Shown here piece after piece: positions 1-12,184 of a stretch of DNA of 64,000 nt. The DNA is from Cyanoderma ruficeps (Eukaryota > Chordata > Aves > Passeriformes > Timaliidae). The notes beneath the pieces are model-generated. The model did no database searches. It saw only the letters and a list, made by a program, of their open reading frames with translations, and was not told the DNA's origin. The stretch lies in the NCBI GenBank assembly GCA_008694505.1, contig VZDJ01000065.1, positions 62,001-126,000 of the forward strand, read 5' to 3'. The first letter of the stretch is position 1, and each line of letters starts with the position of its first letter. Both the position numbers and the translations under genes were made by a program.

Positions 1-628
1 TATAGTTTTGAAATCAAGGGGCTCTCAGGCCAAGGATATGGCCCCCTCCCCCAACTGGCTTGGGAAAGATTTCCTTGGAGAAAAGTGTAAAAAACTATTT
101 ATTTTAACAAGGAAAGTATCCACAAGCATAAAAAATTATAATATGGAACAATAAAACCTCTCGCTGTTCAAAGAAATGGCAAATTCAGAAAGTCTTTTTC
201 GTGGCGTGTAGCTCAGGTTGCTCAGTCTCTTATCAGTCCCTCTAGCACTGGAAAATGCCGAGGCCCAGGCCCCAGTGGGCCACAGGTGTGAGCTCTCAGT
301 GCTCTTCTGGGTTTTCAGTCCAGAACAAGTTCAAACAGTTCCAAGAAAAATGAAAGAAAAAATAGTCCAGGGAACTTCTCTCTGCCTCAGCTAGTTAAAA
401 CCAACTAAAAGCAAAGGACATCTCTGGCTGGTTGGCTGTCCCTTCTGCAGACAAACACAGCCTGTGTGAAGGATGTGGGGAAGTGAGTGCAGTTTCTGAT
501 AACACACTCTGTGTTTCTTTTTCCCCCTCTTTGCTCTCAGAACCAGTCTTAAAGGTGCGTAACTTAATATCCAGCATAAACAGAACAGACGACTGGGGAT
601 ACAAGCATTATAAAGTCACCCTAGGACA
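1..628 (-). repeat. ERV LTR, partial (solo or proviral), avian ERVL-like
   Basis: The right end reads, on the minus strand, TGTCCTAGGGTGACTTTATA, a typical LTR start beginning with TG. AATAAA/ATTAAA-like signals appear on the minus strand near positions 95-160, towards the expected 3' end of the LTR. The window opens inside the element, so the other end and its target duplication are not visible. I recognise the sequence style (long U3, short pyrimidine tracts) as a passerine ERVL-type LTR from general familiarity, not from a search. Whether it is a solo LTR or belongs to a longer provirus to the left cannot be told. Confidence 0.6.
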
Positions 629-3600
629 ACCTATAAGTACCCAGTAGTTAGCTCCTTAACAACTCATCAAAAAATTTCTATAAGTAAAAAAGAAAGAAAC
701 CTAACCTCTAACAAAGGATTTCTTATATGCATTGTATTTCCACATACTTTGACAGTTACTTTCACACTTCTCCATCCAAATATGCATACCCTAATGAATT
801 TGTATTTATATTTATAAATATTCCAGCTCATGAAAGAAGGCTAGGTGGAGGCAAGTTTATAAATAGGGAAAGGCTTTGGAGATTTTCTAAAGAGTTCAAG
901 CATGTAATCAGAGAACAACCAACTATAGGAATAGGACAACAAAAGGAAACTTTGTGTAAAGATAGTAAAACCATTCATTTGTATACTTACAACAGGAAAA
1001 TGAAGAAAAATCTCATCTAATAAAAGACAGCAGACAAGCAGAAAAGAGAAAAACTCCTTGAAAGTCCCATCTTTGAAAATATATTAAAAAAACCCTTGAT
1101 TTTTGCCTTGGTGTTTGTCTGTGAACACTGACATGCAAGTTATGCATGTAAAAGATGTTTGACTCTGATATTTCAAATCTGATAATTTAGATGGCTTTTG
1201 CAGTAAATCTTAATGAAAATATGTATTCTTGAGGCAAATTCATCACTAATACCCATTTTAGCTCGCAAAAGTAATTTCATGACATATTGTGTTGCATGCC
1301 TGACTAATCCCAGGGGATGAATATTCATGATGGTTATGAGATAGACTCTTCTAAGCTCTTGGAGTTCCACATTGACATCAGGCATCACAGCAGCTTCACA
1401 GATCATTTTGTTCAACTAGAAATAATCTGTTGTTATGTCTTCAAAGTAAGGTGGTTTTATTTTTATCACAAGGGTCACCAATCCCTGTGTTGAAACCTAG
1501 CATTATTGCTTAGCTAAGAGACATAGTCAATTTACCAAAAAAGTGCTAGAAATAGCAAAGTGTAACTGAACAGAACAGCCCTGCCACTTCAGCTTCTCTG
1601 AGACCCTAAAAACCTCTGTTCTTCAATGGTGTGCCACTGAGCAGTAGCAAACTAACCAAAGGAGGATAAATCCATCACATATGAAGTTTGTAGTCATACA
1701 ACAGTAGTATTCATTTGGAAGTTGGAATAACTGAAGATACATTAGCATAAGCAAAATGAAAAATGGTAATTGGGAGGCAAAAATAGATTAGTTTGAGATC
1801 CCTTCACTAAGGATCCAGAGGAATCAGAGGAAGAAGGAGATTGCTAGATTTTGCATTCATTTCCCTCCTATATAACACTCTCTAATGAATTTTCCAGCCA
1901 AAATTTTAATGAATGTTCACAACTCTTCTACTTTTTCACCAAGGGAAAAAAATCATAATAGAAATTTTAAGTAGAAATTTGAACTTGTGATGCTGAAAAA
2001 CTGAGTATATAGAATTCAATCTAGAGTTAATTTGTTTATAAACCAAATAAGAAGGCTTTCTACAGCTTCATTCCTAACAATATATCTCAAGATCATCTGG
2101 GTAGCCTCACAATACATGAAGAATGAAGAAAATGTATAGAAGAAAATGTGCATGAAGAAAAACGGCTTTTGAAGTTCTGTATTTTTACAAAAACTTTCTG
2201 TTCTGCTTAGGTTGTGAAATAGGCCCACTGTCTGCATTTGAATCTTACTGTTCTTTAAACCAAAAACCACAGTCATACCCGAAGTGACGCAACCCACCTG
2301 GGAAGCACAGAGTAACTATACAAGGGAATATTAGTATCAAACCTGTACTTCCACATAAAATATAATATGTGATGGAAAACAAAAGAATTATAAAACCTAA
2401 TATGAGGATATTCTCAAAACCATAACAAGTAGGAGAAAATGGCAAACCGGCAGTCAACAGTCTATGGCAGATCTGATAAAGCCTGAATGAGAAATAAATT
2501 AATCTACATAACATCTAAGAGACCATTACAAGTGACTGGTGACGTGGAGGAGTGAAGAGAAGACAATAATAATATATCTTACTTTCCTCAAAGAGCAGCA
2601 TAGCATCAAGAAACATCAGGAAAGCACTCAAATTAAGAAGAAGGTTTAAGTTCTTGTACAACATGTAGTTTAAGGTAGCAGGCGTGCTTAACTGGTACAT
2701 CTTGCAGCTGTCGATAACAAAGTCACTGTTGCTCTGATCATGTCTAAACATAGCACATATTTCACTGTCCATCTCTATGAAGAGCAAACTCCTGAGATCA
2801 AATATATTCCTTCAATACACCAGCTGAACTGGTGAGTGGGAGCACTGTCAATATGTGAGAGCCAAGAATTAAAGTTTTTGTCTTCATCTTGGCATTCTTT
2901 GGAAAACTCATAATATGAAGAAATTTTTGCATAAATTTCTTTCAATTTATGCTTCTCTTCATAAGAATAAAGATTTTGTGGAATGTTTTTAAGAATGGTT
3001 ATCCATTCAAAATAAATCTATTTGAATCTTTTTAAATTTAAAAACAATATTATGAATGCAAATAAAAATTATTCAAACAACAACTTTTTAAAACAACTAT
3101 AAGTAAGTAATTTTTTCACATTATCAAACTAAATCTTAATTTAAAAAAAAAAAATTTTCCACAAATTTGTGCTATCCCAATTATTTGGTCAGATCCCTAT
3201 TGAAAAATCCTGCACTTGAGATTTACAATGGTGTAAATCTGATTTTCAATATGGATTTTTAAATTCTTAGTTTCTTCTTCCCTTCTATGATCAGTAGTTA
3301 TTCTGTAATTTGTGTGCCTCCATCATGTTCTCTTGATCTTTGTAGGTTTGTTAGTATTTTGAAAGATAAATATTCCATGTTAAATTTCCAAACATTATTC
3401 ATAATTGCTAGATTTTTATTTTAATTGTTCTTTGGTAGGCAACATCAAGTTGCCAGACAAGGTTTTTCAGTTAGAAGAAAATATGCCTTGTGCTCCCCTT
3501 TAGCTTGAATGGTTTGATTCTCTAAAGGAAATCTTTCCCTCTACATTTTTCCACATACATATGGCTGAAATGGATATTTGAAGTACCTGATGTTAAAAAC

Positions 3601-3840
3601 ATGCATCTCCCATTAAACTTGCTTGATTCTTCTGTTTAAATTAATCATTAAAAACACATTTCAATTCTTTGGGGCATCTTGCTGTTTTGCATCCTGTTTC
3701 TGTAGTTTTCCATCCTGCTATTATCCATCCTTTGAATAATAGCTAGCAGGAGCCATAACTGCATCAACATGTGAAGCAGAACATCAAGAATTAGGCTGGG
3801 AAATGAAAGATAGTAAATAAGTCCCTCAGGTAGGCTCCCT
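629..3840. other. AT-rich intergenic stretch, nothing recognised
   Basis: No reading frame exceeds about 100 codons, and none shows a recognisable domain, codon bias or splice-flanked exon. There are short A/T runs (for example near 3140-3155). I see no recognisable transposable element. Confidence 0.5.
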
Positions 3841-3844
3841 TTCC

Positions 3845-3918
3845 CATGAAAGGTTGGACCACATGATCTTTTGGGGTCCTATCCAGCCTGGGCTGTTCTG
3901 CGATTCTATGACTCTATA
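3845..3918 (+). repeat. CR1 LINE 3' tail
   Basis: The stretch GGTTGGACCACATGATCTTT followed by a pyrimidine-rich segment and the ending GATTCTATGACTCTAT is the well-known extreme 3' end of CR1 elements (tandem ATTCTATGA octamers). It is a heavily 5'-truncated copy in sense orientation. Confidence 0.8.
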
Positions 3919-3924
3919 ATTACA

Positions 3925-5992
3925 TGGTGTTTGCCATCACACAAAGCCAAGTTTCAACTGATGTGCTTCCACTGATTTTCACTGAAGATAATGAGGCAAG
4001 CCCTTTGGAAGTCAAAAAGGCTTCATGTGTGGAGCAACTACTAGATTCTGCTCAATGACTGGGACTCCCAGGCCCAATTTCCTGCAGGCAAAATTCATAG
4101 AAATCACAAATATTATTGTTATTATATGAGAGGGGAGGGAAAATAAGAATGATGTTTGCTGTGAATAAGCATCTCCTTTTTATGATACCTTTATACCTTT
4201 AACTCATTATACTTTTTTTTATCATTCTAAAATCATTCAGAGTGAATTAGTTAATTCTCTAGCATGAAGAGTAATTTTAACACTTTGAAAATTGATTTTA
4301 CTGATGTTTCAATCCCTGATAAAGAAGATCCATATCTATATGCAATTATACTTTCAATTTCTTTGCAATTACTTTTCAGCTGAATTTTGCATGTCCACTC
4401 TAACACACATATTTATACGATATAGTTGTCTTTGAATATGCCAATATATATTAAAAGTAAAACTGATTGGTAAAACCAAAAAGATAAAGGCAATTTAGTG
4501 ATTTCTTCCTTTTTCATTTTTTCTTTATTTCTCCCTCCCAGCCCCGCTGATAACATTGAAGTTTAAAGTAGAACACATAAAAAAGCTTTTGAAAACATGT
4601 CAGAGCTTTTCAGATTTGGTTCTAATTTCAAAATAGGATTATGTTTTTAAACAAGGTCTGGTAGAAGTCTCCAGCTCCAAGGAAATCAAAATCACTAGCT
4701 TACTTTAAGCAGAAGCTTGCAGAGTCTTGAGCAGTTAAAGGTTTAAAGCTCTGAACAAATTAAAATAAATGCCATCCAACTGCAGAGAGGTACTATTTAA
4801 ATCATGGTTATTAGGGTCAGCTTTCTGCCTTTTTCCGATATTTTAAACTAGCCTGTCTCTTGATAATTTAGAGTCAATAAACAAATATATATCTGGGGGT
4901 ACATCAGTTAACCTAACTGACTAGGAAAACATTTATTACCCTTAATCTGTTCTTCCTACATAAAAGTGAACAAATGCCTTAAGTGAGATCACACCGCAAT
5001 ATTTCTCCATTTTCTTGCAACAGTAACTGACAATTTACTACAGTGAGTTTGCAGATTATCCTGAAATTGCTCCCTTTCTCTCCCCTCCCCTCTCACCAAA
5101 TTAAAGTTGGTTACATCAATCAAGATTATTTTTATTGGTTGGAATTAAGGCAGTAGCAGGTTAAAGAGCTTAAAAGGGACAAAAATAGAAAAGACTTTGG
5201 TGGTTGAAAAATGCTCCTCTCAATTTGGAGCTTAGCACATAGAAAGTTTTAACATGACAATACCCTTGTACTGGAAGGTTGCAGCAAAACAGCTGTCTCA
5301 GAGCTCTGTTATTGTGCTCTTCAGCAAAAACACTAATAACTGTTATGGGAATAACCTAGAATAATATGATTTTCAAAGCTCTTTACACCCCAAAATATGA
5401 AAATAACTCCAAAATTGATTTTCTGGTGTTATTTAATGCCATTAAAATCCATACATCAGCCTAGTTTTAGAACAATTACTTTTCAGAATAGAAAACACTT
5501 TATAATTTGGACTTGGTTTTAGTCTTTTAAAAATATCTTTGTATATCTGTAATAAGCTCTTGATATTCATATTTATCTAGCATAGTCTGATGAGATATAG
5601 TTGGTCTATTTTTTGCTGGTCTATATTCACCATACTTACCGCAATCTTTGCCAAAGTAAATTTTAGTGCATTAGGCTATAATTTTTTTATCTGATCTACA
5701 CTAGATGTTGCCTAAACCAAAACTATGTTAAGCTGCTATAAGATTAAATAAATAGACTAAGGGGTCATCAAGAGGTGACAGAAAAAAGCTCATTCTTAGC
5801 ACTACTGATATGTTGAGACATCATCTATAATTTTAGTTCAGAATGTTAGAACATATAGAGTAGGAATAAATCTCTCCAAGAACACATGTGATGATTAGAT
5901 TTGACAATCTCTCTTTTATGACATTTTTGACATCAGAGCTAGATCAGCTGGTAATAAAATTCTGTATTGAAACGAAGTAGAACTGAATGAAC
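3925..5992. other. AT-rich intergenic stretch, nothing recognised
   Basis: There are no convincing coding frames and no clear repeat family. Positions 5345-5400 weakly recall ancient LINE tails (TTTTCAAAGCTCTTTACA), but the match is too short to call. Confidence 0.45.
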
Positions 5993-5997
5993 AAGAT

Positions 5998-6550
5998 TGT
6001 GCTGGTTTGAAAGCAAAACCAGTGAGAGACTCCAAGTCAGAAATATAATTTAATAGGAGAGAAAAAAAGTAAAGTAAAATAAAATAAATGCAGTAATACA
6101 AAAGACCACTGATAGAGTCAGAATACAACCTGAGAAGTGTGGTGGTAGCAGTCCAGATGAGGTGGTCTTCTTGAAGCAGTGATCCCATAGAAAGGTCTGG
6201 CAGCTCTTGTCGTATGGGAATCCAGTGGATAAGGGCTCCCTGTGCTGTCCCAAATTCCAGATTATATGCAGGTGGGAATGCTTGGCTCTTTCCCCTGGGC
6301 AGAGCATCTTAGAATGGGATGATGTCATTCTATGAGTCATGCAATGGGTCTTTGATGGCCCATTAGGGAGAGATCACTCCCGGAGTGGGTTACCTATGAG
6401 TCATGCAGCAAGGCACTGATGGGCCCATTAACAGAAGATAGTCCAGAGGGAGGGGGCAAGGGAAAACACTGCCCCACCTGGTTTCAACAGCTCATGAAGA
6501 TGGTGATAGAATACATACTTTCGGCACATCTTACACTGCAACCCAGGACA
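5998..6550 (-). repeat. Solo LTR, copy 1, with 5-bp TSD AAGAT
   Basis: The element begins TGTGCTGG and ends CCCAGGACA. It is flanked by the perfect direct repeat AAGAT at 5993-5997 and 6551-6555. On the minus strand it runs TGTCCTGGGTTGC...CAGCACA with an ATTAAA signal near its 3' end, which sets the orientation. It shares long blocks with the LTR at 9487-10021, such as GATCCCATAGAAAGGTCTGG. No internal retroviral sequence remains, so the provirus was probably lost by LTR-LTR recombination. A 5-bp duplication fits ERVL-type (class III) elements. Confidence 0.88.
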
Positions 6551-6814
6551 AAGATAAATGAATAGAACCTAATGCATAGACATGAATAGCAGAGCTGGTT
6601 CCCCAAATTAAATATGGTGTAAATCTCACATTTTCTGATAAGCCATGAATGCTGAGACATTAGAAATTCTTCACTCCATTCTTCTATTATCATAAAACAT
6701 ATTTTGTTCTTAATCAGTTAATTAGTATACAAAACTGTTCCTATAAAATTTGGGAAGATTGGGCAAAAGATGATCACAGGTTTGTTTACATGACACTGAG
6801 CCTGCTTCTCAAAG

Positions 6815-8985
6815 GGAAAAAAAGGATATTTGCTCAGGAGTTCACAGGTCTCACTGAGAGAGCTTTAAACTAGACTTGAAGGGGGAAGAGGATAAAAACA
6901 AGATCACTAGAGATAAGCCCATTTGTGGGATGTCCCTCTTTGAGGGACAGTGTGCAAGCAACATACTTCAGTCTGCTATCTCAGTAGATGTAGGCAATGG
7001 AGATCTGTGTGGCAGCAAGGATGCAGGAGTTATCGATGTTAGAAACCACAGACACACTGGAGAATTGTCATGCAGAAATTAGAACTTCTTCACCAAAAAA
7101 GGTGCCAGGATTGATAACCCAACTGAAGAGCACCTACACAACATACCCACCATGTGCAGCAAAGAGGAGCTAAAAGCCATGGTGCAGCAGGAAGGATATG
7201 CATAATTGCCATCATGAAGATGTGGTGGTACTACTTGCACCGCTAACATGGTGCAATGGGCGGCTGTAAACTTTTCAGAAGGAATTGGGAAGGAAGGGGC
7301 AGTGGTGGAGCAGCCCTGTTTGTTAGTAAGTGCCTAATTTTCTGGAGCATGATGGTGGTATTTATTGGTAAAAATCAGGGATAAGACCAACAGGGCAAAT
7401 ATCTTGGTGGAACTGTGTTGTAGACCACTTAACTATGAAGAAGAGGCAGATGAAATATTTCATAAGCAGCTGGGAGAAGTCTCAAATTTGCAAGCCTTTG
7501 TTCCAACTTGCCAGATGTTTATTGGAAAAACAACATGGCAGAAAGGAAACAGTTCCATGAAATTCCTAAAGTGTGGGAGACAACTTCTTGACATAGCTGA
7601 TAAGGAAGCCAACTAAGGAAGGTGTCCCTCTGAACCTGCTAATTGTAAACAAAGAAGGACCAGTGGGTGATCTTGTGATCTGATGGGTGGAGGCCATCTT
7701 GGGCACAGCAATCACAAAAATCACAGAGTTTTCTGCTCCAGGGGAAGTAAGGAGGGGAAAAGGCAGAGCTGCCTCCTGGGTCGTCTGGAGGGTAGATATT
7801 TGCCTTCCCAGAACATTGGCCAAGACCATCCCTTGGGAGGCAGTTAGGTAGGGCAAATAAGTGCAGGAAGGCTTCCAGAAGGAAATCTTAAATGTGCAGG
7901 AACAGGCCATTCCTATGTGCCTACAACCCAACTGATAGGGAAGACCAACCAGGCTGAACAGAGAAATTTGACTAGAACTCAGGGAAAGAAAGAGAATGTA
8001 TCACTTTTGGAAGAAGAGAGAGATCACTAAGGAGGACTACAAGGATCTTGTGAGCTACACAGGAAAAAAACTAGCAGGGCTAAAGCCTAGTTAGAACCTA
8101 ATCTGGTTACTGCTGCAAAAAGAAAAGAAAAAAAGGAAGTTTTTATAAATATATTAGCAAAAAAAAAAAAAAAAAAACTAAGANAAAAAAAAAGCTAAGA
8201 AGAATGTCCACCCTTTAATAGAAGTCTGGGAAAAAGTAATAATGAAGGATGAGCAAAAGGCTGATGTACTTAATGCTTTCAATTGCCTCAGCCTTCCACA
8301 GCAAGACCCAGTTGTCCTCAGGGCATCCAGTCTCCTGAGCCTGAAGACAGGAACAGGGAGCAAAATGAGGGCCCAAAATCCAAGGACAAATGGTCATTGA
8401 TGTGCTACACCACTTAGATATACACAGGTCTTCAAGGCTAGATAGGATCCACCCAAGGGTGAGGGAGTTGACAGAACAAAGTCACTTTCCATCATTTATC
8501 AGCACTCCTGGCTGACTGGGGAGATCCCAGTTGCCTGGAGGTCAGCAAATGTGACACCCATCTGCAAGAAGGGTTCAAAGGAAGACCGAGGCAACCACTG
8601 GCCTGTCAGCCTAGAAAAAGGGGGCTTATGGGAAACCTGATTTCTCTGCTTCACTGCCTGACAGGAGATGGAAGAAAGGTGGCATTCAGCCTCTTCTCCC
8701 AGGTAAAAAAGGGACAAGACAAGAGGAAATGGCCTCAGTTGCACCAGAGGAGGTTTAGATTAAATCTTAGGAAAAAAATTCTTCTCTTAAGGGATATTGA
8801 GGCATTGGAAATAGGCTGCCTAGAGAAGTAGTGAAATTATCATCCCTGGAAAAATTTTAAAAATATGTGAATGTGATACTTGGGGACATAGTCTAGTGTT
8901 AAACATGTTGGTGCTGGGTTAACTTTTGGACTTGATGATATGAGAGGCCTCTTACAACCATAATGATGCTATGACTATGATGTGT
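6815..8985 (+). mobile_element. CR1 LINE, decayed and internally deleted, sense strand
   Basis: The order of recognisable CR1 blocks is: a pre-ORF2 region (6815-7080), the start of ORF2 with the AP-endonuclease region (about 7120-7620, including the conserved translated piece EEEADEIFHKQLGEVS at about 7437-7484), a middle linker region (about 7970-8200), the beginning of reverse transcriptase (about 8395-8620) and the 3' end (about 8640-8985). Most of the RT core is missing between about 8615 and 8640, where the sequence jumps from the start of RT to the C-terminal end of ORF2. Many stops and frameshifts are present. The tail ends in degenerate ATTCTATGA-like words (ATGATGCTATGACTATGAT). A single N at 8184 lies in an A-rich tract. 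Confidence 0.82.
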
Positions 8986-8989
8986 TTTG

Positions 8990-9481
8990 AGATAATGGTT
9001 TCTGTAGCAATGGTTATAGATTCCTGAAAGGTTTAAAATAACTGCCCTAGAATATCTTTCCAATTTTTCCCTCACAGGCCTAAGACAGGGATGTATTTTT
9101 AAAGTATTTATATAGTTATACATGCAAACATATTTCTATGTCACAAAATGGTGATAAGGATCATCAGTTGTGATATAATTCTCCTTGCTGTGAACAAAAC
9201 AAGAAACCGTAAGTTCAATATCAGATTTAGAGACGTGTGAGCAAAGTAGTTTTCTACTGCAAATATCTTGTCCTAACTTGTGATTGTAATAACTTAAGAT
9301 AAAGTTTTTTTAAAAAAAATATTTTCAAGTCAAATCCAATGTCTCTTGCCTTTTGCAGCTGTCCAATCCCCAAATTCTTCAATGCCTTGTTCCAAATCTC
9401 CCTCATACTTCTCTTGCCCCCATCTATTTCTACATACATGCCTCACTTCCAAATCACTATTATCAGCATATTCTGTACTTG
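8990..9481. other. Short intergenic stretch between CR1 and LTR copy 2
   Basis: AT-rich; no gene or repeat recognised. Confidence 0.4.
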
Positions 9482-9486
9482 CTTCC

Positions 9487-10021
9487 TGTAGTGGTTTGAA
9501 AACAAACTAAGTGAGAGGCTCTGAGTCAGAAAATACAATTTAATAAGAAGAAAGAAAAAAAATAGAATAAAATAAAATGAATCCAGTAATACAAAAGACC
9601 ACTGACAGAGTCAGAATGCAACCTGAGCAGGGTGATGAAGCAGTCCAGATGAGGTAGTCTTCCTGAAGCAGTGATCCCATAGAAAGGTCTGGTAGCTCTG
9701 GTCCTCTGGGAATCCAGTGGGTAAGGGCTGCCCAAATCCCACATTATATCCACGTGAGAATACTTGGTTCCTCCCCCTGGGTGGAGCATCTCACAATGGG
9801 ATGATGAGTCATACAGGGGGTCCTTGATGGCCCATTAGTGAGAAATCGCTTCCGGAGGCAGTTATTTATGAGTCATACAGCAAGGCATCTGATGGGCCAT
9901 TAACAGAAGATAGCACAGAGGGAGGGGGTCTGGAAAAAACACTGCTCCAACAATTGGATTCAATAGTTTGTGAAGATGGTGATAGAATACTTTTGCACAT
10001 CCTATACTACAACCCAGGACA
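9487..10021 (-). repeat. Solo LTR, copy 2, with 5-bp TSD CTTCC
   Basis: Same family and orientation as the LTR at 5998-6550. It begins TGTAGTGG and ends CCCAGGACA, flanked by the perfect duplication CTTCC at 9482-9486 and 10022-10026. The different target duplication shows an independent insertion rather than a segmental duplication of copy 1. Small indels distinguish the two copies (about 535 versus 553 bp). Confidence 0.88.
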
Positions 10022-10026
10022 CTTCC

Positions 10027-12070
10027 ATCTTAGCTTGAATAACTTTGTCAATGTGTTACTGCTCAATACTGCGAAGAAAATCATCTAGTATTTCATAAAT
10101 GTGCAACCATAGAATTAGTAATTATGGAGAAACATGTTTTTTACAAAACATGGGACATTCCACATCTCATAAATAAGTAAATATATAAATATCCAACCAA
10201 GTACAAAAATTTCACCTAGAAAAAGATGTCCCTTTTCCAATTTATATTGCACTTCATTCAATCAACTAGTATTGTCTCCACACAAAGTTTTGGGTCCCAG
10301 CAGAAAAAAACCCTAATTGTGTCCAAGCATCTATTACAAGATGAGTCTAAAAAGAAGCTACTTAACATTAAACAGATCATCGTAAAAATGTATTTCACTT
10401 TTTGCTTTGGCTACAGCTGATAGAGATTTGCAGTTGTCTCCTTTTAGAAGCTAGGTGAGGAAACCTGGCTCTTCCACAACTTGGGAATTACTGCTATAGA
10501 TTCTGTAACAGGACCAAAGTTCTAAAAAGACCATGAGAGGTAATATCATATTGGATTCTTATCTGTTCAGTGTATTTTTCTTCTTTGTAATTTGTTTGTT
10601 TTTAGGGATCACAAAAAATAATATATTCCTCAGAACCATCATACATAGTATACATTGAAACTTCTTGAAAACAAGGAGGGAAGAGGTTAATACTTCCTGT
10701 TAAAGTACGTAAACTTGCTCCTGAGAAGGATATCTTTCTGAAAAATCATCATATCTAATTTAACATTGCTCCCTATCCTCCAGGTTTGATCAAATTTGTT
10801 CCTAGCATATAATCAATAGAATTGAATCACAAATGAATTCTAGGTATCTTCTGCCCTTGCCTGCATAACCTTTGAAATTTGAAAAATATGTTGATGTAAA
10901 TTAGATAAGAAAGTTCTTTTGCAATGTTGTTAGTTTGTGTCATTAGGTGAAGCAGAAGGATGGCATTAAATAGGAGCAAAGAAGCAAAAATAGCACAGGG
11001 GAAAAAATTAGGACAGTGTCAAGAAGAGACAAGCCTTTCCCAACAAGTCTTAAAATATCAATGTCATGTTTAACCAAACAGCACTCAAAGGCAAACCAAA
11101 CTCTAAGTATTGCCTAATGCTTTTCTCAAACCTCGTTGTTAATGACTATTATTAGCTCATATCAATCAAGTAAAAACGTTCTCATTTTGTGAAGTGCAGT
11201 TGCTGAACTTCAAATGGATGTATTTTTACTGCAACAGATACTAGAATGAGCAGATGCTAGATATGCAAATTTCAATCATATTTGCCACTAATGGACAGAA
11301 GTGAACATACTGAGGGAGCTACGTTTCTTATAATAATTCTTCTTTTGTTGCTAACTGGCTTATGCCACTCCATAAATTATTGCTGGGATATGAATAAGTG
11401 TTATAATAATAAATTAAAAAGAAAACCAGTTAACTTAAAGGTTGCTTATGCAGAGACACTTAGTGTTGCAGACTTTCTCAGGGCCATAACGTGCAGTCCA
11501 AAAGCATGAGTATCTGTGCAAAGGACAAAAAAAGAAAGATAAGTTTGATGTTACTGGTTTGATAAGTTTGATATTATAAAGGGAGTGTGGTGCTGTCTAT
11601 ATCCAGCTATATATCTTTTTCATTCAATAAACCATTTCAGAAGGTTCTGGGACAGCTTGCTTTAAGTAAAACTACACACATCTATACCTGCTGAGAGCCT
11701 GGCTGCACTGGCTCTGAGCCTGCATTTTTATAGACCTTCACATGTGGTTATTTTCAAAAAACTCATACTCGTCTACAGAAGCAGCACTTTTCCAGCTCTC
11801 ACCACCACCATTATTACCATGCCACCAGTTTCCAAGGCTCTCTCAGACGTCTTGAGATATATTAGATGAGAAGGAATTGTAACATTGTGAAGACTAACAG
11901 ATCTGACCAGAGCAGATTAAATAAAACCCCTTAGAGAAAAAGAAAGATCCACTTTGTAATTAAAGCAGCATGATGATCTTATCAGAAGCATAAAAGCAAT
12001 GCCAGCATCTCTCTTACAATCGTTTTTTCTCTCTAGGCCTAAAACATTTTATGCTGAATCACAGAATTGC
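10027..12070. other. AT-rich intergenic stretch, nothing recognised
   Basis: No coding frame above about 75 codons, no recognisable TE, and no tRNA- or rRNA-like sequence noticed. Confidence 0.45.
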
Positions 12071-12074
12071 CATC

Positions 12075-12182
12075 TTATTTTACAGACTGAGGCATAAAGA
12101 AATCACTTGTTCAACATCAGCCACCAGAGGAATGGTGCAGCCAAGACTTTGAGAGTCACAATTCTTGGTTCAGAGTGATCCC
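12075..12182 (+). repeat. Possible ancient MIR/L2-type fragment
   Basis: The words TTTTACAGACTGAGGC, then a gapped match to the 'aaggtcacaca' region, then AGCCAAGACTTTGAGAGTCAC follow the order of the conserved tail of L2/MIR-like ancient repeats (tttacagatgaggaaactgaggc ... agccaggattagaaccc). Divergence is high and the call rests on recall of the consensus. Confidence 0.35.
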
Positions 12183-12184
12183 AA

